Source: Dethiosulfatibacter aminovorans DSM 17477
GTDB lineage: Bacteria > Bacillota > Clostridia > Tissierellales > Dethiosulfatibacteraceae
Direction: 5' to 3'
Length of the DNA: 64,000 bases
Assembly (NCBI RefSeq): GCF_900142005.1
Contig: NZ_FQZL01000005.1
Span: 124,001-188,000, forward strand
The position numbers and the translations under genes were made by a program. The notes beneath the pieces were generated by a model. It had not been told where the DNA came from and searched no databases. It saw nothing but the letters and a program-made list of their open reading frames with translations. Shown piece by piece: positions 8,469 to 17,030 of the stretch. Positions within the stretch are counted from its first letter, which is position 1. Every line of letters starts with the position of its first letter.

Positions 8469-9257
8469 ATGAACAGGAATGAAATAAACAGGATACTCAA
8501 GCTGTCGCTTAAGGCAGGAAGGATTCTTCTTGAAAATGGCGCCGAAACCTATAGGGTGGAGGAGACAATAAATCTGATATGCAATTCCAAGGGTATTGAA
8601 AATGCAAGCTGCTTTGTAATTCCTACAGGAATATTCATAAACCTCGAATATGAAGGGGAATACTATTCCATTATTCATAGGACAAATGTCAAAAGGGTGG
8701 ACCTTGAAAGAATAGCAATGGTTAATAATTTTTCCAGAAGCTTTGCTTCCGGAGACCTTGCAGTGGCTTATGCCGACAAAGAGCTTGAAAAAATAAACAG
8801 TGCACCGGAATTCAAGAAATGGGAGATTGTTTTAGGCGGCGGCATTGTGGGAGGATTTTTCAGCCTCTTGTTTGGTGGAGGTTTGATTGAATTTCCTCTT
8901 GCCTTTGCAACAAGTGTACTGGTAATCATATTCACAATGATATCCGACAAATACAGGCTTCCGTTCTTTGTGAAGAACTTTATTGGAGGCATGATAAATA
9001 TGCTGTCGACGCTGGTTATGGTGAAGTCGCTGGAATACTTCGGATTGGGTGCAGACATTGACAGTATAATAATTGGTTCCATCATGCCCCTGGTACCGGG
9101 ACTTGCAATAGTCAATGCAATCAGGGATATAATATCAGGGGATTTGGTTTCGGGAACATCAAGGATGACGGAGGCGGTTTGGATAGCGGTCTCTTTGGCT
9201 CTTGGAGTAGGTACGATTCTCCAGGGATATATTATGATATTTGGAGGAAGAATATGA
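8469..9257 (+). CDS. Threonine/serine exporter ThrE, N-terminal-domain subunit
   Basis: 262 residues. The first 110 are the soluble hydrolase-like ThrE domain (LLENGAETYRVEETI, FVIPTGIFI), followed by five hydrophobic segments, the last with the SIMPLVPGLAIVNAIRDI signature. In Actinobacteria ThrE is a single protein; here, as in many Firmicutes, it is split and the second half is the next gene. I chose the ATG at 8469, with TGGAG 6 bases upstream, over an in-frame ATG at 8394 that adds an unrelated peptide. It should export threonine, serine or small peptides together with its partner. Confidence 0.85.
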   Translation: MNRNEINRILKLSLKAGRILLENGAETYRVEETINLICNSKGIENASCFVIPTGIFINLEYEGEYYSIIHRTNVKRVDLERIAMVNNFSRSFASGDLAVAYADKELEKINSAPEFKKWEIVLGGGIVGGFFSLLFGGGLIEFPLAFATSVLVIIFTMISDKYRLPFFVKNFIGGMINMLSTLVMVKSLEYFGLGADIDSIIIGSIMPLVPGLAIVNAIRDIISGDLVSGTSRMTEAVWIAVSLALGVGTILQGYIMIFGGRI

Positions 9258-9691
9258 TACTGGATTTTATTTTCTCCTTTTTGTGTACTTTCGGATTTGG
9301 AGTATTGTTTAATATACCCCGGAAACAACTGGTGCTTGCTTCTACAGGAGGGGCTGTGGGATGGACGGTGTACTCGCTTTTCCTCCTTCAATTTGACTCC
9401 ATAGTCATGGCGGCGTTTACGGGAGCTCTGGCAGTGGGCATGGTCAGTGAAATAATGGCTAAATTAAGAAGGGTGCCTGCCACTGTTTATGTTGTTCCCG
9501 GAATCATTCCACTTGTGCCTGGATATGGCCTTTATTATTCAATGAAAAAAATAATCGAATCCGATTACATTGAAGCCATGGAGGTTGGGACGGAGACTGT
9601 TCTAGTGGCATTGGCTATTTCAAGTGCTGTGATACTGACGACTTCCATAGGAAGAAAGATTCATGGAAGCCGGAGAGGGAATATGAACTAA
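9254..9691 (+). CDS. Threonine/serine exporter ThrE, second (DUF3815) subunit
   Basis: 145 residues, almost entirely hydrophobic, four to five membrane helices with the conserved VPGIIPLVPGYGLYYSM motif that mirrors the SIMPLVPG motif of the first subunit. The start overlaps the TGA of the upstream gene (ATGA), with TTGGAGGAAG before it, so translation is coupled and the two proteins are expected to form one exporter. Confidence 0.85.
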   Translation: MILDFIFSFLCTFGFGVLFNIPRKQLVLASTGGAVGWTVYSLFLLQFDSIVMAAFTGALAVGMVSEIMAKLRRVPATVYVVPGIIPLVPGYGLYYSMKKIIESDYIEAMEVGTETVLVALAISSAVILTTSIGRKIHGSRRGNMN

Positions 9692-9802
9692 ACTTAATGC
9701 TTTTAAGAGACTAAAGCGTTGATTTTAGGGTATAGATTATGATATTATACAATAAATCAACAGGACATATGTTTTCAAGAAAGAGGGTATGTATACTTAA
9801 CC

Positions 9803-9819
9803 TTCCTATGCTATAGGAA
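9803..9819 (+). repeat. Small dyad ahead of the DUF1292 gene
   Basis: TTCCTAT and ATAGGAA are separated by 3 bases. It has no T tail and could be an operator or a 5' hairpin. Confidence 0.35.
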
Positions 9820-9859
9820 ATGACAAGCCTGATGATAAATAAAATTTAGGAGATTTAAT

Positions 9860-10276
9860 ATGAGTAAAGAACATAACTGCTGCTGCGGCGATGATAACTT
9901 AGAAAAAGACAACTGTTGTACAGACAACAAGGAAGACAAATGCTGTGAGAGTCATGAAGAGCATAACCATGAAGGATGCGGACACGAATGCGAATGCGGT
10001 GCACATGATCGTGAACTTCCGCAGGAAGCAAGCGAAGATACAATGATGGTTACTTTCGACGACGGAGAAGAAAAGGAATGCCTTGTTCTTGCAGTCGTTG
10101 AAATTGACGAGCAGGAATACATTGCACTTCTTCCAGAGGGACAGGAGGAATACTTCATCTACGGATACAAGGAAGATGAGGAAGGTGTTGAGCTTCTGGC
10201 TATAGAGTCCGACGATGAATTCGAAAAGGTAGGAAGTGTATTTGAAGAGATCTTCGGAGGAATGGACGAGGAATAA
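9860..10276 (+). CDS. DUF1292 protein with Cys/His-rich N-terminus
   Basis: 138 residues. The C-terminal part (about 57-138, acidic, MVTFDDGEEKECLVLAVVEI...EYIALLPEG) is the DUF1292 family, usually an 80-100 residue protein of unknown function. What is unusual is the first 50 residues, which carry 10 Cys and 6 His in CCC, CC and HxxH-like clusters, strongly suggesting metal binding. Start set by TTAGGAGA upstream. The gene stands alone between its own leader and a strong terminator. Function unknown. Confidence 0.75.
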   Translation: MSKEHNCCCGDDNLEKDNCCTDNKEDKCCESHEEHNHEGCGHECECGAHDRELPQEASEDTMMVTFDDGEEKECLVLAVVEIDEQEYIALLPEGQEEYFIYGYKEDEEGVELLAIESDDEFEKVGSVFEEIFGGMDEE

Positions 10277-10310
10277 AATTTTCCGACTTGTAATATAATG
10301 CTTATTATCA

Positions 10311-10346
10311 TAGAGATGAACGGGTGTTCATCTCTATTGTATTTTA
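10311..10346 (+). terminator. Terminator after the DUF1292 gene
   Basis: TAGAGATGAAC (10311-10321) pairs with GTTCATCTCTA (10326-10336); the tail is T-rich. Confidence 0.85.
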
Positions 10347-10384
10347 ATTTATAATATTTGAATTTGTTAAAAGGTGGTAGATTT

Positions 10385-11122
10385 ATGAAAATTGATTTGA
10401 GAAGATTATTGGTATTTATATTGGCAGCGGTTTTGTCCCTGTCAATTCTTGTCGGTTGCGGGCAGCAGGAAGAGCCTGCAGAAGATAATGCTGATGGAGA
10501 AAAAAGTGACAGTGAAGGTTTCTGGGATGGCGAGGTTGAAGATTTCGATTTTGACGAATACAGGGCGGAATGCCTGCCTGGCAGCGACTATGTTCCTGAG
10601 GAGGGATTGCCCATAGTGAAGGTAAGCATAAAAGATGGAGATGACATAATTCTTGAGCTGTATCCTGAAACTGCTCCCAATACTGTGAATAATTTCCTGG
10701 CTCTTTCAAGGTCGGGATTCTATGACGGTCTTGTTTTCCATAGAATAATCGTGGATTTCATGATACAGGGAGGAGACCCCCTTGGAACAGGAACGGGAAA
10801 TCCCGGTTATTCAATAGACGGTGAGTTTGCAAAGAATGGTTTTGACAACGATCTGAGCCACACGCCGGGAGTCATATCCATGGCTAGAAGCAGGGACTAC
10901 AATTCAGCGGGAAGCCAGTTCTTCATAGTCCACGGTGATGCAACCTTCCTCGATGGAGACTATGCAGCCTTTGGGAATGTCATATACGGGTTTGAAGAGG
11001 TTGACAGGCTTGCAAATGTGAAAACGGGCTATGGAGACAAACCGGAAGAGGATGTAGTTATGGAGAGCATAAGAGTTGACCTGAACGGTTACGAATTTAC
11101 GAATCCAACAATAAACAATTAA
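10385..11122 (+). CDS. Peptidyl-prolyl cis-trans isomerase (cyclophilin) lipoprotein
   Basis: 245 residues from the ATG at 10385 (AAAGGTGGT upstream). An N-terminal signal with lipobox LVGC (Cys near residue 23) is followed by an acidic linker and a cyclophilin domain (about 80-240). Cyclophilin hallmarks are present: VFHRIIVDFMIQGGDP, GSQFFIV and FGNVIYG. It should act as a membrane-anchored foldase outside the cytoplasmic membrane, helping secreted proteins fold. The gene appears monocistronic. Confidence 0.9.
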   Translation: MKIDLRRLLVFILAAVLSLSILVGCGQQEEPAEDNADGEKSDSEGFWDGEVEDFDFDEYRAECLPGSDYVPEEGLPIVKVSIKDGDDIILELYPETAPNTVNNFLALSRSGFYDGLVFHRIIVDFMIQGGDPLGTGTGNPGYSIDGEFAKNGFDNDLSHTPGVISMARSRDYNSAGSQFFIVHGDATFLDGDYAAFGNVIYGFEEVDRLANVKTGYGDKPEEDVVMESIRVDLNGYEFTNPTINN

Positions 11123-11128
11123 AACGTG

Positions 11129-11165
11129 GAACCGATAGCCTTTGATGGTTGTCGGTTCATTCTTG
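11129..11165 (+). terminator. Probable terminator after the cyclophilin gene
   Basis: GAACCGA (11129-11135) and TCGGTTC (11152-11158); the T tract is weak (ATTCTTGT). A TGATATAAT extended -10 (11169-11174) for the next gene follows directly. Confidence 0.5.
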
Positions 11166-11217
11166 TGATATAATATTATAAATCGGGCAAAATCATTAAA
11201 GTGTATGGAGGCGGGTT

Positions 11218-11745
11218 ATGGATTATATCTTGGAAGAAATTGAAGGGCTGTACAGGGTTATTATGTTAAAGGAGTTCAGGCGTACTCCGGGAGTTGACTT
11301 TGATATTATGGACAAGTCCATGGTTCCCAAAGTAGATGCTGTTGACCGGGTTATTCACAAGGGAAATGCCATATCGCCGGGGCCGGTAGGAGATGTTGAG
11401 AAAACATGGTACATGCATCCGCATCAGGCGGACAATCTCTTTGTACTTGCTGGGGAAAGGCATGTTGAAGTTTACACTCCTGAACATGGAAAAATAGAAA
11501 GGTTTCTAATAACTCCTGACTCTATAGAACACAACGGGGTGAAAATTTGTGATGGAAATGCAGTTGTGGTGTGGCCGCCTGGAGTTTTCCACAGGATAAC
11601 CAGCGGTGCTGGAGGTTCGGCTTCAATAAATTTAGCAACCCATTACGAAGGATTTGATATCAGAACAAACTTCAATATATTCGAAGTTGATACAGTTACA
11701 GGTGAGTACAGAGTCATAAGGGAAGGTTACAGGGATCAAAAATAA
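11218..11745 (+). CDS. Cupin-fold protein of unknown function
   Basis: 175 residues. The middle has a cupin-like metal-site pattern (MHPHQADNLFVLAGERHVEVY, then WPPGVFHRI), so a single-domain cupin is likely, either a small-molecule isomerase/dioxygenase or a sensor. The start has GGAGGCGGG upstream. It stands alone before a strong bidirectional terminator, so the context gives no pathway. The substrate is not identifiable. Confidence 0.65.
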   Translation: MDYILEEIEGLYRVIMLKEFRRTPGVDFDIMDKSMVPKVDAVDRVIHKGNAISPGPVGDVEKTWYMHPHQADNLFVLAGERHVEVYTPEHGKIERFLITPDSIEHNGVKICDGNAVVVWPPGVFHRITSGAGGSASINLATHYEGFDIRTNFNIFEVDTVTGEYRVIREGYRDQK

Positions 11746-11751
11746 AATTTA

Positions 11752-11795
11752 AAGGCACATGGAAATTGATTGGAATTTCCATGTGCCTTGATTTA
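11752..11795. terminator. Bidirectional terminator between cupin gene and livF
   Basis: A 16 bp perfect inverted repeat: AAGGCACATGGAAATT (11752-11767) and its complement (11774-11789), with T/A-rich flanks. It serves both convergent transcripts. Confidence 0.85.
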
Positions 11796-11824
11796 TTTAG
11801 CCTTTGTTTCACAATCAGGTGATA

Positions 11825-12529
11825 TCAGCCACCAAGATAAGCTTCTTTGACAGCCTGGTCTTCAAGAAGATCGCTGGCTTTTCCTTCGGCGATTATGCTT
11901 CCTGTTTCAAGTACGTAGCCTCTGTCGGCAATCTTAAGGGCCTTGTTTGCATTCTGTTCAACGAGAAGAACTGTAGTGCCGGCATCGTTTACGTCCCTTA
12001 TGATCTTGAATATTTCATCAACGAGGATTGGAGCCAGCCCCATTGAAGGCTCGTCCATGAGGATGATCCTAGGTCTTGACATTAGAGCCCTTCCCATTGC
12101 AAGCATCTGCTGCTCGCCACCGCTTAGTGTTCCTGCGGTTTGCTTCATCCTTTCCTTTAGCCTTGGGAATCTGGTGAATACCATTTCGAGGTCTTCCTTG
12201 ATTTCACGTTGGTCCTTTCTTATAAAAGCACCCATTTCAAGGTTTTCCAGCACGCTCATCTTCGAAAACACCCTTCTGCCTTCTGGAACGTGGGCCATTC
12301 CCATATCGATTATCTGATGGGCCGGAATGCTTGCCATATTTTCATCCCTGAACTTCACTATACCGCTGGATGGAGTTAGAATTCCTGAAATAGTCTTTAG
12401 AATTGTGGTCTTTCCTGCTCCGTTAGCACCGATAAGTGTTACAATCTCGCCTTCTTTGACATGAAAACTCAGGTCGTGTATGGCATGTATTTTACCGTAA
12501 AAAACATTTATATCTTCAATTTTTAACAT
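11825..12529 (-). CDS. livF: Branched-chain amino acid ABC transporter, ATPase LivF
   Basis: 234-residue cytoplasmic ABC ATPase with Walker A GANGAGKTT, signature LSGGEQQML, Walker B IILMDEPS and the LivF-type ending (AYLGG). It powers import of leucine, isoleucine, valine or related amides with LivG, the LivH/LivM channel and the LivJ binding protein, all in the same minus-strand operon. It starts a few bases after the livG stop with AGGTGAAAAG as ribosome site. Confidence 0.93.
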   Translation of the reverse strand: MLKIEDINVFYGKIHAIHDLSFHVKEGEIVTLIGANGAGKTTILKTISGILTPSSGIVKFRDENMASIPAHQIIDMGMAHVPEGRRVFSKMSVLENLEMGAFIRKDQREIKEDLEMVFTRFPRLKERMKQTAGTLSGGEQQMLAMGRALMSRPRIILMDEPSMGLAPILVDEIFKIIRDVNDAGTTVLLVEQNANKALKIADRGYVLETGSIIAEGKASDLLEDQAVKEAYLGG

Positions 12530-12537
12530 CTTTTCAC

Positions 12538-13296
12538 CTACTCTCCCAAATATACCCTTATTACGTCGGGATTGTTCTTGATCTCGTCAGGAGTTCCCTT
12601 GGCAATAATCTTTCCGTAGTCGATAACCACTATTCTTTCGCAGATACCCATGACAAGATTCATGTCATGTTCGATTAGCAGTATTGTTATATCGAACTTG
12701 TCCCTGATGAAATGGATTGTCTCCATCAGTTCGTGGGTTTCCTGAGGATTCATTCCGGCAGCAGGCTCATCAAGCATTAATATTTTGGGATTTGTAGCAA
12801 GTGCTCTCGCTATTTCAAGTTTTCGCTGTTTTCCGTAAGGAAGATTTTTTGCAAGAGTATCTGCATAGTCCTCCATATCGAAAATTTTCAGGAAATCAAG
12901 ACATTCCTGTTGTGCTTTCTTTTCTTCGGCCCAGTACCTTTTTCCTCTGAATATTCCTTCCAATGTGGAATAGTTCATTTCGTTGTGATAGGCTATCTTA
13001 ATATTGTCTATCACTGTCAGGTCTTTGAAAAGCCTTATGTTTTGGAATGTTCTTGCTGCGCCGTGCCTTACAATTTCGTATGGCTTTTTGCCGGTAACGT
13101 CAACTCCCGCAAGCGTGATGCTTCCTTCGGTTGGGGTATATACTCCCGTGAGCATGTTGAATATTGTAGTTTTCCCGGCACCGTTTGGACCGATAAGACC
13201 AACAAGCTCGTGTTCCTCAATGGATACTTCAAAATTGTCAACGGCTCTCAGTCCGCCAAATTGCATTACTACTCCTTTGGTTTCCAATAATGCCAT
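12538..13296 (-). CDS. livG: Branched-chain amino acid ABC transporter, ATPase LivG
   Basis: 252-residue ABC ATPase (Walker A GPNGAGKTT; LPYGKQRKLEIARAL signature; Walker B ILMLDEPAAGMNP, the LivG hallmark). I place the start at the ATG at 13296: AAGGAAGGTG lies 6 bases before it, and it follows the livM stop directly. The longer GTG start at 13305 would sit on the ribosome site. Confidence 0.93.
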   Translation of the reverse strand: MALLETKGVVMQFGGLRAVDNFEVSIEEHELVGLIGPNGAGKTTIFNMLTGVYTPTEGSITLAGVDVTGKKPYEIVRHGAARTFQNIRLFKDLTVIDNIKIAYHNEMNYSTLEGIFRGKRYWAEEKKAQQECLDFLKIFDMEDYADTLAKNLPYGKQRKLEIARALATNPKILMLDEPAAGMNPQETHELMETIHFIRDKFDITILLIEHDMNLVMGICERIVVIDYGKIIAKGTPDEIKNNPDVIRVYLGE

Positions 13297-13297
13297 A

Positions 13298-14347
13298 TTA
13301 TTCACCTTCCTTTATTTCTTTTCTCGGTGAGATAATCTGGTTGTGCCTAAGCTTGTGAACAAACTTTGACATTGAGAATTCGTGTGTTCCGAATATTCCC
13401 TGAGGCCTGAATATCATCATTACAACAAGCAGTCCGGAATAGATCAGAAGTCTGTACTCTGCAAAATCCCTCAGTGCTTCTGGAAGTATTGTCAATAGGA
13501 TTGCTGCAATAATTGACCCCGTCAAGCTTCCCATTCCACCAAGTACGACAATAACCAGTATTTCAACGGATCTCATGAATCCAAATGTGTTGGGATCCAA
13601 GACGGCTATATAATGAGCGTAGAGACCGCCGCCGATACCGGCAAAAAATGCTGCAATTGCAAAGCCCATAACCTTGTATCTGGTTGTCTGTATTCCTACG
13701 GCTTCTGCAGCTATTTCATCTTCTCTGATCGAGATTATCGCCCGTCCCTGTCTGGAGTGGGTAAGTGTGTATAGAATTCCAACTACCAAAACGGTAATCC
13801 AGAATACGCTGTTGAAGCTTGAAATCCTGGGAATTCCTGTAAGTCCCTGGGCTCCGCCTGTTAAACCCCTCATATTGTTGATGACCACCCTTATGACTTC
13901 ACCGAATCCAAGGGTGATTATACCCAGGTAGTCGCCTCTTAAACGGAGGGCCGGTATACCAATCGCTATACCTACAAGTCCTGCTACAATGCCGGCTACG
14001 GTCAGACTGATTAGCAGAATAACCAATCCCGGCAGAAAGTCCAGATATTCCGGCAGTTGCAGACTCTTAAGGTGTGCATAAAGCGTAGGTTTAAGTGCAA
14101 TTGCCGTTATGGCGGAAGCATAGGCTCCCACGGCCATAAAGCCGGCATGTCCAAGTGCCAGCTGGCCCAGATATCCTGTTGCAAGATTAAGACTTGTTGC
14201 AAGGACTATGTTTATGCAAATGAAAATGACAATGCCCGTATAGTATCTAGTCAATATGTTGGCGGATATTAGAACCTTCATCACTATGAAGAGGAGAATG
14301 ATGGATACGATATTGAATGTATAACTTCTCTTTATGTTTGTATTCAT
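13298..14347 (-). CDS. livM: Branched-chain amino acid ABC transporter, permease LivM
   Basis: 349-residue integral membrane protein with about nine helices. LivM signatures include SLNLATGYLGQLALGHAGF near residue 55 and the cytoplasmic EAA-like loop (EIAAEAVGIQTTRYKVMGFAI). It pairs with LivH to form the channel. It follows livH by 3 bases with a GAAGGTG ribosome site. Confidence 0.93.
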   Translation of the reverse strand: MNTNIKRSYTFNIVSIILLFIVMKVLISANILTRYYTGIVIFICINIVLATSLNLATGYLGQLALGHAGFMAVGAYASAITAIALKPTLYAHLKSLQLPEYLDFLPGLVILLISLTVAGIVAGLVGIAIGIPALRLRGDYLGIITLGFGEVIRVVINNMRGLTGGAQGLTGIPRISSFNSVFWITVLVVGILYTLTHSRQGRAIISIREDEIAAEAVGIQTTRYKVMGFAIAAFFAGIGGGLYAHYIAVLDPNTFGFMRSVEILVIVVLGGMGSLTGSIIAAILLTILPEALRDFAEYRLLIYSGLLVVMMIFRPQGIFGTHEFSMSKFVHKLRHNQIISPRKEIKEGE

Positions 14348-14350
14348 TTT

Positions 14351-15232
14351 CTACACCTTCTCTCTTTCGTTTTTGCCAAGTATGCCTGTAGGTTTGAATA
14401 TAAGAACCACTATGAGTATACCGAATACTATGGCGTCTGACCACTGGCTGGAAATGTATGCTTTTGTAATGGTTTCGACCATACCTATTACAAAACCTCC
14501 AAGCATGGCTCCGGGAATGAGGCCTATACCACCGAGTACAGCGGCTACAAAAGCCTTAAGTCCAGGCATTATTCCCATTGTAGGATACACCTGGGTATAT
14601 GCGATGGCGTAAAGTACTCCACCCAAAGCACCAAGTGCCGAACCGATGGCGAATGTGATGCTTATTGTCCTGTTTACGTTGATCCCCATAAGAATTGAAG
14701 CTTCCTTGTCTTCAGAAACTGCTCTCATTGCTTTTCCGGGTTTTGTTCTTTTAATGAAGAAATCCAATAATACCATGAAGAATATTGAAAGTACTATTGT
14801 TATTATGGTTACTGTACCTATTTGTAGCGGTCCGATCATTATAGGTTTTTTTACTATAACGTCAGATGGCATAACTTTTGGGTCTGCCTTGAATATTACA
14901 AGGGCCAGATTCTGCAGAAATAAACTCATACCTATTGCAGTTATTAGTGCGGATATTCTTGGTGCCTTTCTTAATGGCTTGTATGCCAGTGTCTCAATAG
15001 TAATACCCAGAAGTGCTGCCAGTACCATTGATACAACGAGCACTGCTATGAAGGGCATTCCAGTTGCAATAACTGTAATGAATGCGAAATATGCACCCAT
15101 CATCATTACTTCGCCGTGGGCAAAGTTGATCAGCTTGATTATACCGTAAACCATGGTGTAACCAAGGGCTATTACAGCATATATACTACCTACGGACAGA
15201 CCGTTTATCAACTGCTGTAAGAATAAAATCAA
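14351..15232 (-). CDS. livH: Branched-chain amino acid ABC transporter, permease LivH
   Basis: 293-residue permease with about eight helices; QQLINGLSVGSIYAVIALGY near the N-terminus and VRAVSEDKEAS-like loop (AMRAVSEDKEASILMGINV) are typical of LivH. I chose a TTG start at 15232 because AAAGGAGGA sits just before it and the family N-terminus begins there; the longer frame up to 15277 runs over the ribosome site and the attenuator hairpin. It is separated from livJ by that hairpin. Confidence 0.9.
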   Translation of the reverse strand: MILFLQQLINGLSVGSIYAVIALGYTMVYGIIKLINFAHGEVMMMGAYFAFITVIATGMPFIAVLVVSMVLAALLGITIETLAYKPLRKAPRISALITAIGMSLFLQNLALVIFKADPKVMPSDVIVKKPIMIGPLQIGTVTIITIVLSIFFMVLLDFFIKRTKPGKAMRAVSEDKEASILMGINVNRTISITFAIGSALGALGGVLYAIAYTQVYPTMGIMPGLKAFVAAVLGGIGLIPGAMLGGFVIGMVETITKAYISSQWSDAIVFGILIVVLIFKPTGILGKNEREKV

Positions 15233-15254
15233 TGTCGTTCCTCCTTTGGATAGC

Positions 15255-15290
15255 AAATAAAACTGTAGGAGAGACATAATCTCTCCTACA
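15255..15290 (-). terminator. Attenuator/terminator between livJ and livH
   Basis: On the minus strand TGTAGGAGAGA and TCTCTCCTACA (15290-15280 and 15274-15264) form an 11 bp hairpin followed by GTTTTATTTG. Partial read-through would give more binding protein than permease. Confidence 0.75.
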
Positions 15291-15340
15291 AGGTTTTATC
15301 CATATCTCCGTTATAATTGTTGAATGTCTATGTGTTGCTT

Positions 15341-16489
15341 TTAGTTTCCGCTAACCTTTGCAGCCAGAACGTGTGTTCCGTCTACGATCTGGATAACTGA
15401 AATGCTTTTTTGAGGGTCTCCGTTTTCATCGAATACTATATGTCCGGTTACACCGTCTGAATCAGTTTCTGCAAGAGCTGCTATTATAGCCTCTGAATCT
15501 TCGGAACCAGCTTTTTCAAGAGCATCCTTCATGATGTATGCTGCGTCATATCCAAGTGCTGCAAGAGCGTTTGGAGTTTTGTCCCACATTTCTTCGTAAG
15601 CTGCTATGAAGTTTTGAACGATTTCAGCTTCATCAGTTTTTGCGTAGTGGTTTACGAAATAGTGTCCTTCTGCAACATCTGCATAATCTTCTTCGATTCC
15701 GTCCCATCCGTCAACACCTATGCATACAACATCAAGTCCGATTTCTTCTATTTGAGCAAGTATTGTTCCAACCTTTGCTATATAGTCAGGAAGGAAAAGT
15801 ACATCCGGGTTTTCAGCCTGAATCTTTGTAAGAACTGTTTTGAAGTCCGCGTCGTTCTTTGTGTATCCCTCGTAGCTTGTCACAGTTCCGTTTTCAGCGA
15901 ATTTCTCGTTGAATGAAACTGCAAGTCCTTCAGAGTAAGCATCTTCTGTGTTGTAAAGGATCGCTGCTTTTGTAGCTCCAAGGTTTTCAGCTGCGAAAAC
16001 TGCTGCAGTGATTCCCTGGTATGCGTCAGTGTAGCATGCTCTGAATACGTTCGGTGCATCGATAGTTACATCAGCGTGAGTTGCTGTAGGAGTAAGTACG
16101 GGCATTCCGTCCTCTACTGCAATTTCCTTTACAGAAAGAGTAACACCACTGAATGTAGCTCCAAGAAGTGCAGTTATTCCATCCTGGTCTCTAAGTCTGT
16201 TGTATGCATTGACACCTTCAGTCTTGTCTCCCTTTGAGTCGTAGGATACAACTTCAAGCATCTTTCCGTTGACTCCGCCAGCTGCATTGATTTCTTCAAC
16301 TGCAAGTCTTACACCTTCGTCGTTTGATACGCCGTAAAGACTGTAGTCACCTGTCAAAGGTCCTATGAAACCAAGCTTGATTACTTGTGCTTCTTCAATT
16401 TCTGCGGTTTCGCTGGTGCCGCAACCTGTAAGTACTGTTGATAATACCAATACGGCTATTATCATTAATGCTAAAATTCTTTTTTTCAT
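15341..16489 (-). CDS. livJ: Branched-chain amino acid ABC transporter, substrate-binding lipoprotein
   Basis: 382 residues. A lipoprotein signal with lipobox VLTGC (Cys 23) is followed by a type-I periplasmic-binding fold of the LivJ/LivK family (IKLGFIGPLTGDYSLYG, VRLAVEEINAAGGVNG). It captures the amino acid outside the membrane and hands it to LivHM. GGGGAGG precedes the start. It is the first gene of the five-gene minus-strand operon, with an identifiable promoter and two dyad operators upstream. Confidence 0.92.
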   Translation of the reverse strand: MKKRILALMIIAVLVLSTVLTGCGTSETAEIEEAQVIKLGFIGPLTGDYSLYGVSNDEGVRLAVEEINAAGGVNGKMLEVVSYDSKGDKTEGVNAYNRLRDQDGITALLGATFSGVTLSVKEIAVEDGMPVLTPTATHADVTIDAPNVFRACYTDAYQGITAAVFAAENLGATKAAILYNTEDAYSEGLAVSFNEKFAENGTVTSYEGYTKNDADFKTVLTKIQAENPDVLFLPDYIAKVGTILAQIEEIGLDVVCIGVDGWDGIEEDYADVAEGHYFVNHYAKTDEAEIVQNFIAAYEEMWDKTPNALAALGYDAAYIMKDALEKAGSEDSEAIIAALAETDSDGVTGHIVFDENGDPQKSISVIQIVDGTHVLAAKVSGN

Positions 16490-16532
16490 TTTGTTTTTGT
16501 CCTCCCCAAGATTTAATGAAAATTCTTTATAT

Positions 16533-16561
16533 ATTGTATACCAGGGTTAATAATTATTCAA
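16533..16561 (-). promoter_or_regulatory. Sigma-A promoter of the liv operon
   Basis: On the minus strand TTGAAT (16561-16556), 17 bases, TACAAT (16538-16533). Confidence 0.6.
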
Positions 16562-16589
16562 GTGGTTTTTATTGCGAATAAACAAAAAA

Positions 16590-16603
16590 TTACAAAGTTG
16601 TAA
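16590..16603. promoter_or_regulatory. Dyad operator candidate, proximal, upstream of livJ
   Basis: TTACAAAGTTGTAA: the half-sites TTACAA and TTGTAA are separated by two bases, 30 bp upstream of the liv promoter -35. It has the same arms and spacing as the distal site. Confidence 0.5.
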
Positions 16604-16701
16604 TCTAATTGACTTTGTGTAAACGAATTGTGTGTTTGTTACGCGCACAAATTAATTAGTGCACAAAAATACGTTATGGCGGCTAAAAAAGGCTACAATT
16701 G

Positions 16702-16723
16702 AATGTTACAATATTGTAACATT
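16702..16723. promoter_or_regulatory. Dyad operator candidate, distal, upstream of livJ
   Basis: A 22 bp perfect palindrome whose half is AATGTTACAAT. Its core TTACAATATTGTAA (16706-16719) repeats the TTACAA-N2-TTGTAA pattern of the proximal site, 116 bp away. Confidence 0.5.
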
Positions 16724-16953
16724 TTTATACAATGTTTGTTTTTAAAAATACAATCCTGATAAATGATCTGATTTTAGTACAATAATAGTTGACGTCAGAA
16801 GAAGAGATTGCTAGGTTTATTTGATGCATAAATATGCAGGAAGTGCAAAACATTACACATTAAACTTGGCATTACAACTATTTCCTGTTATGCTAACAGG
16901 TCTTTTATACAATAAGGTTGGTTAAATATTGGACAGCTTTAATATGTATACAG
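16724..16953. other. Intergenic region, liv operon to AspT-type transporter
   Basis: No gene is apparent. The stretch is AT-rich; a GACGTC occurs at about 16791. Nothing else could be supported. Confidence 0.4.
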
Positions 16954-16985
16954 CAAAAAGGAGCCGGAAGGCTCCTTTTGCTGTC
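16954..16985. terminator. Terminator of the AspT-type transporter gene
   Basis: CAAAAAGGAGCC (16954-16965) and GGCTCCTTTTG (16970-16980), a GC-rich stem with A/T flanks on both sides. It acts on the minus-strand gene ending at 17031. Confidence 0.8.
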
Positions 16986-17030
16986 AATTATTCTGTGATA
17001 TTTAGGGTTTATATTGAGGAATATATTAAA

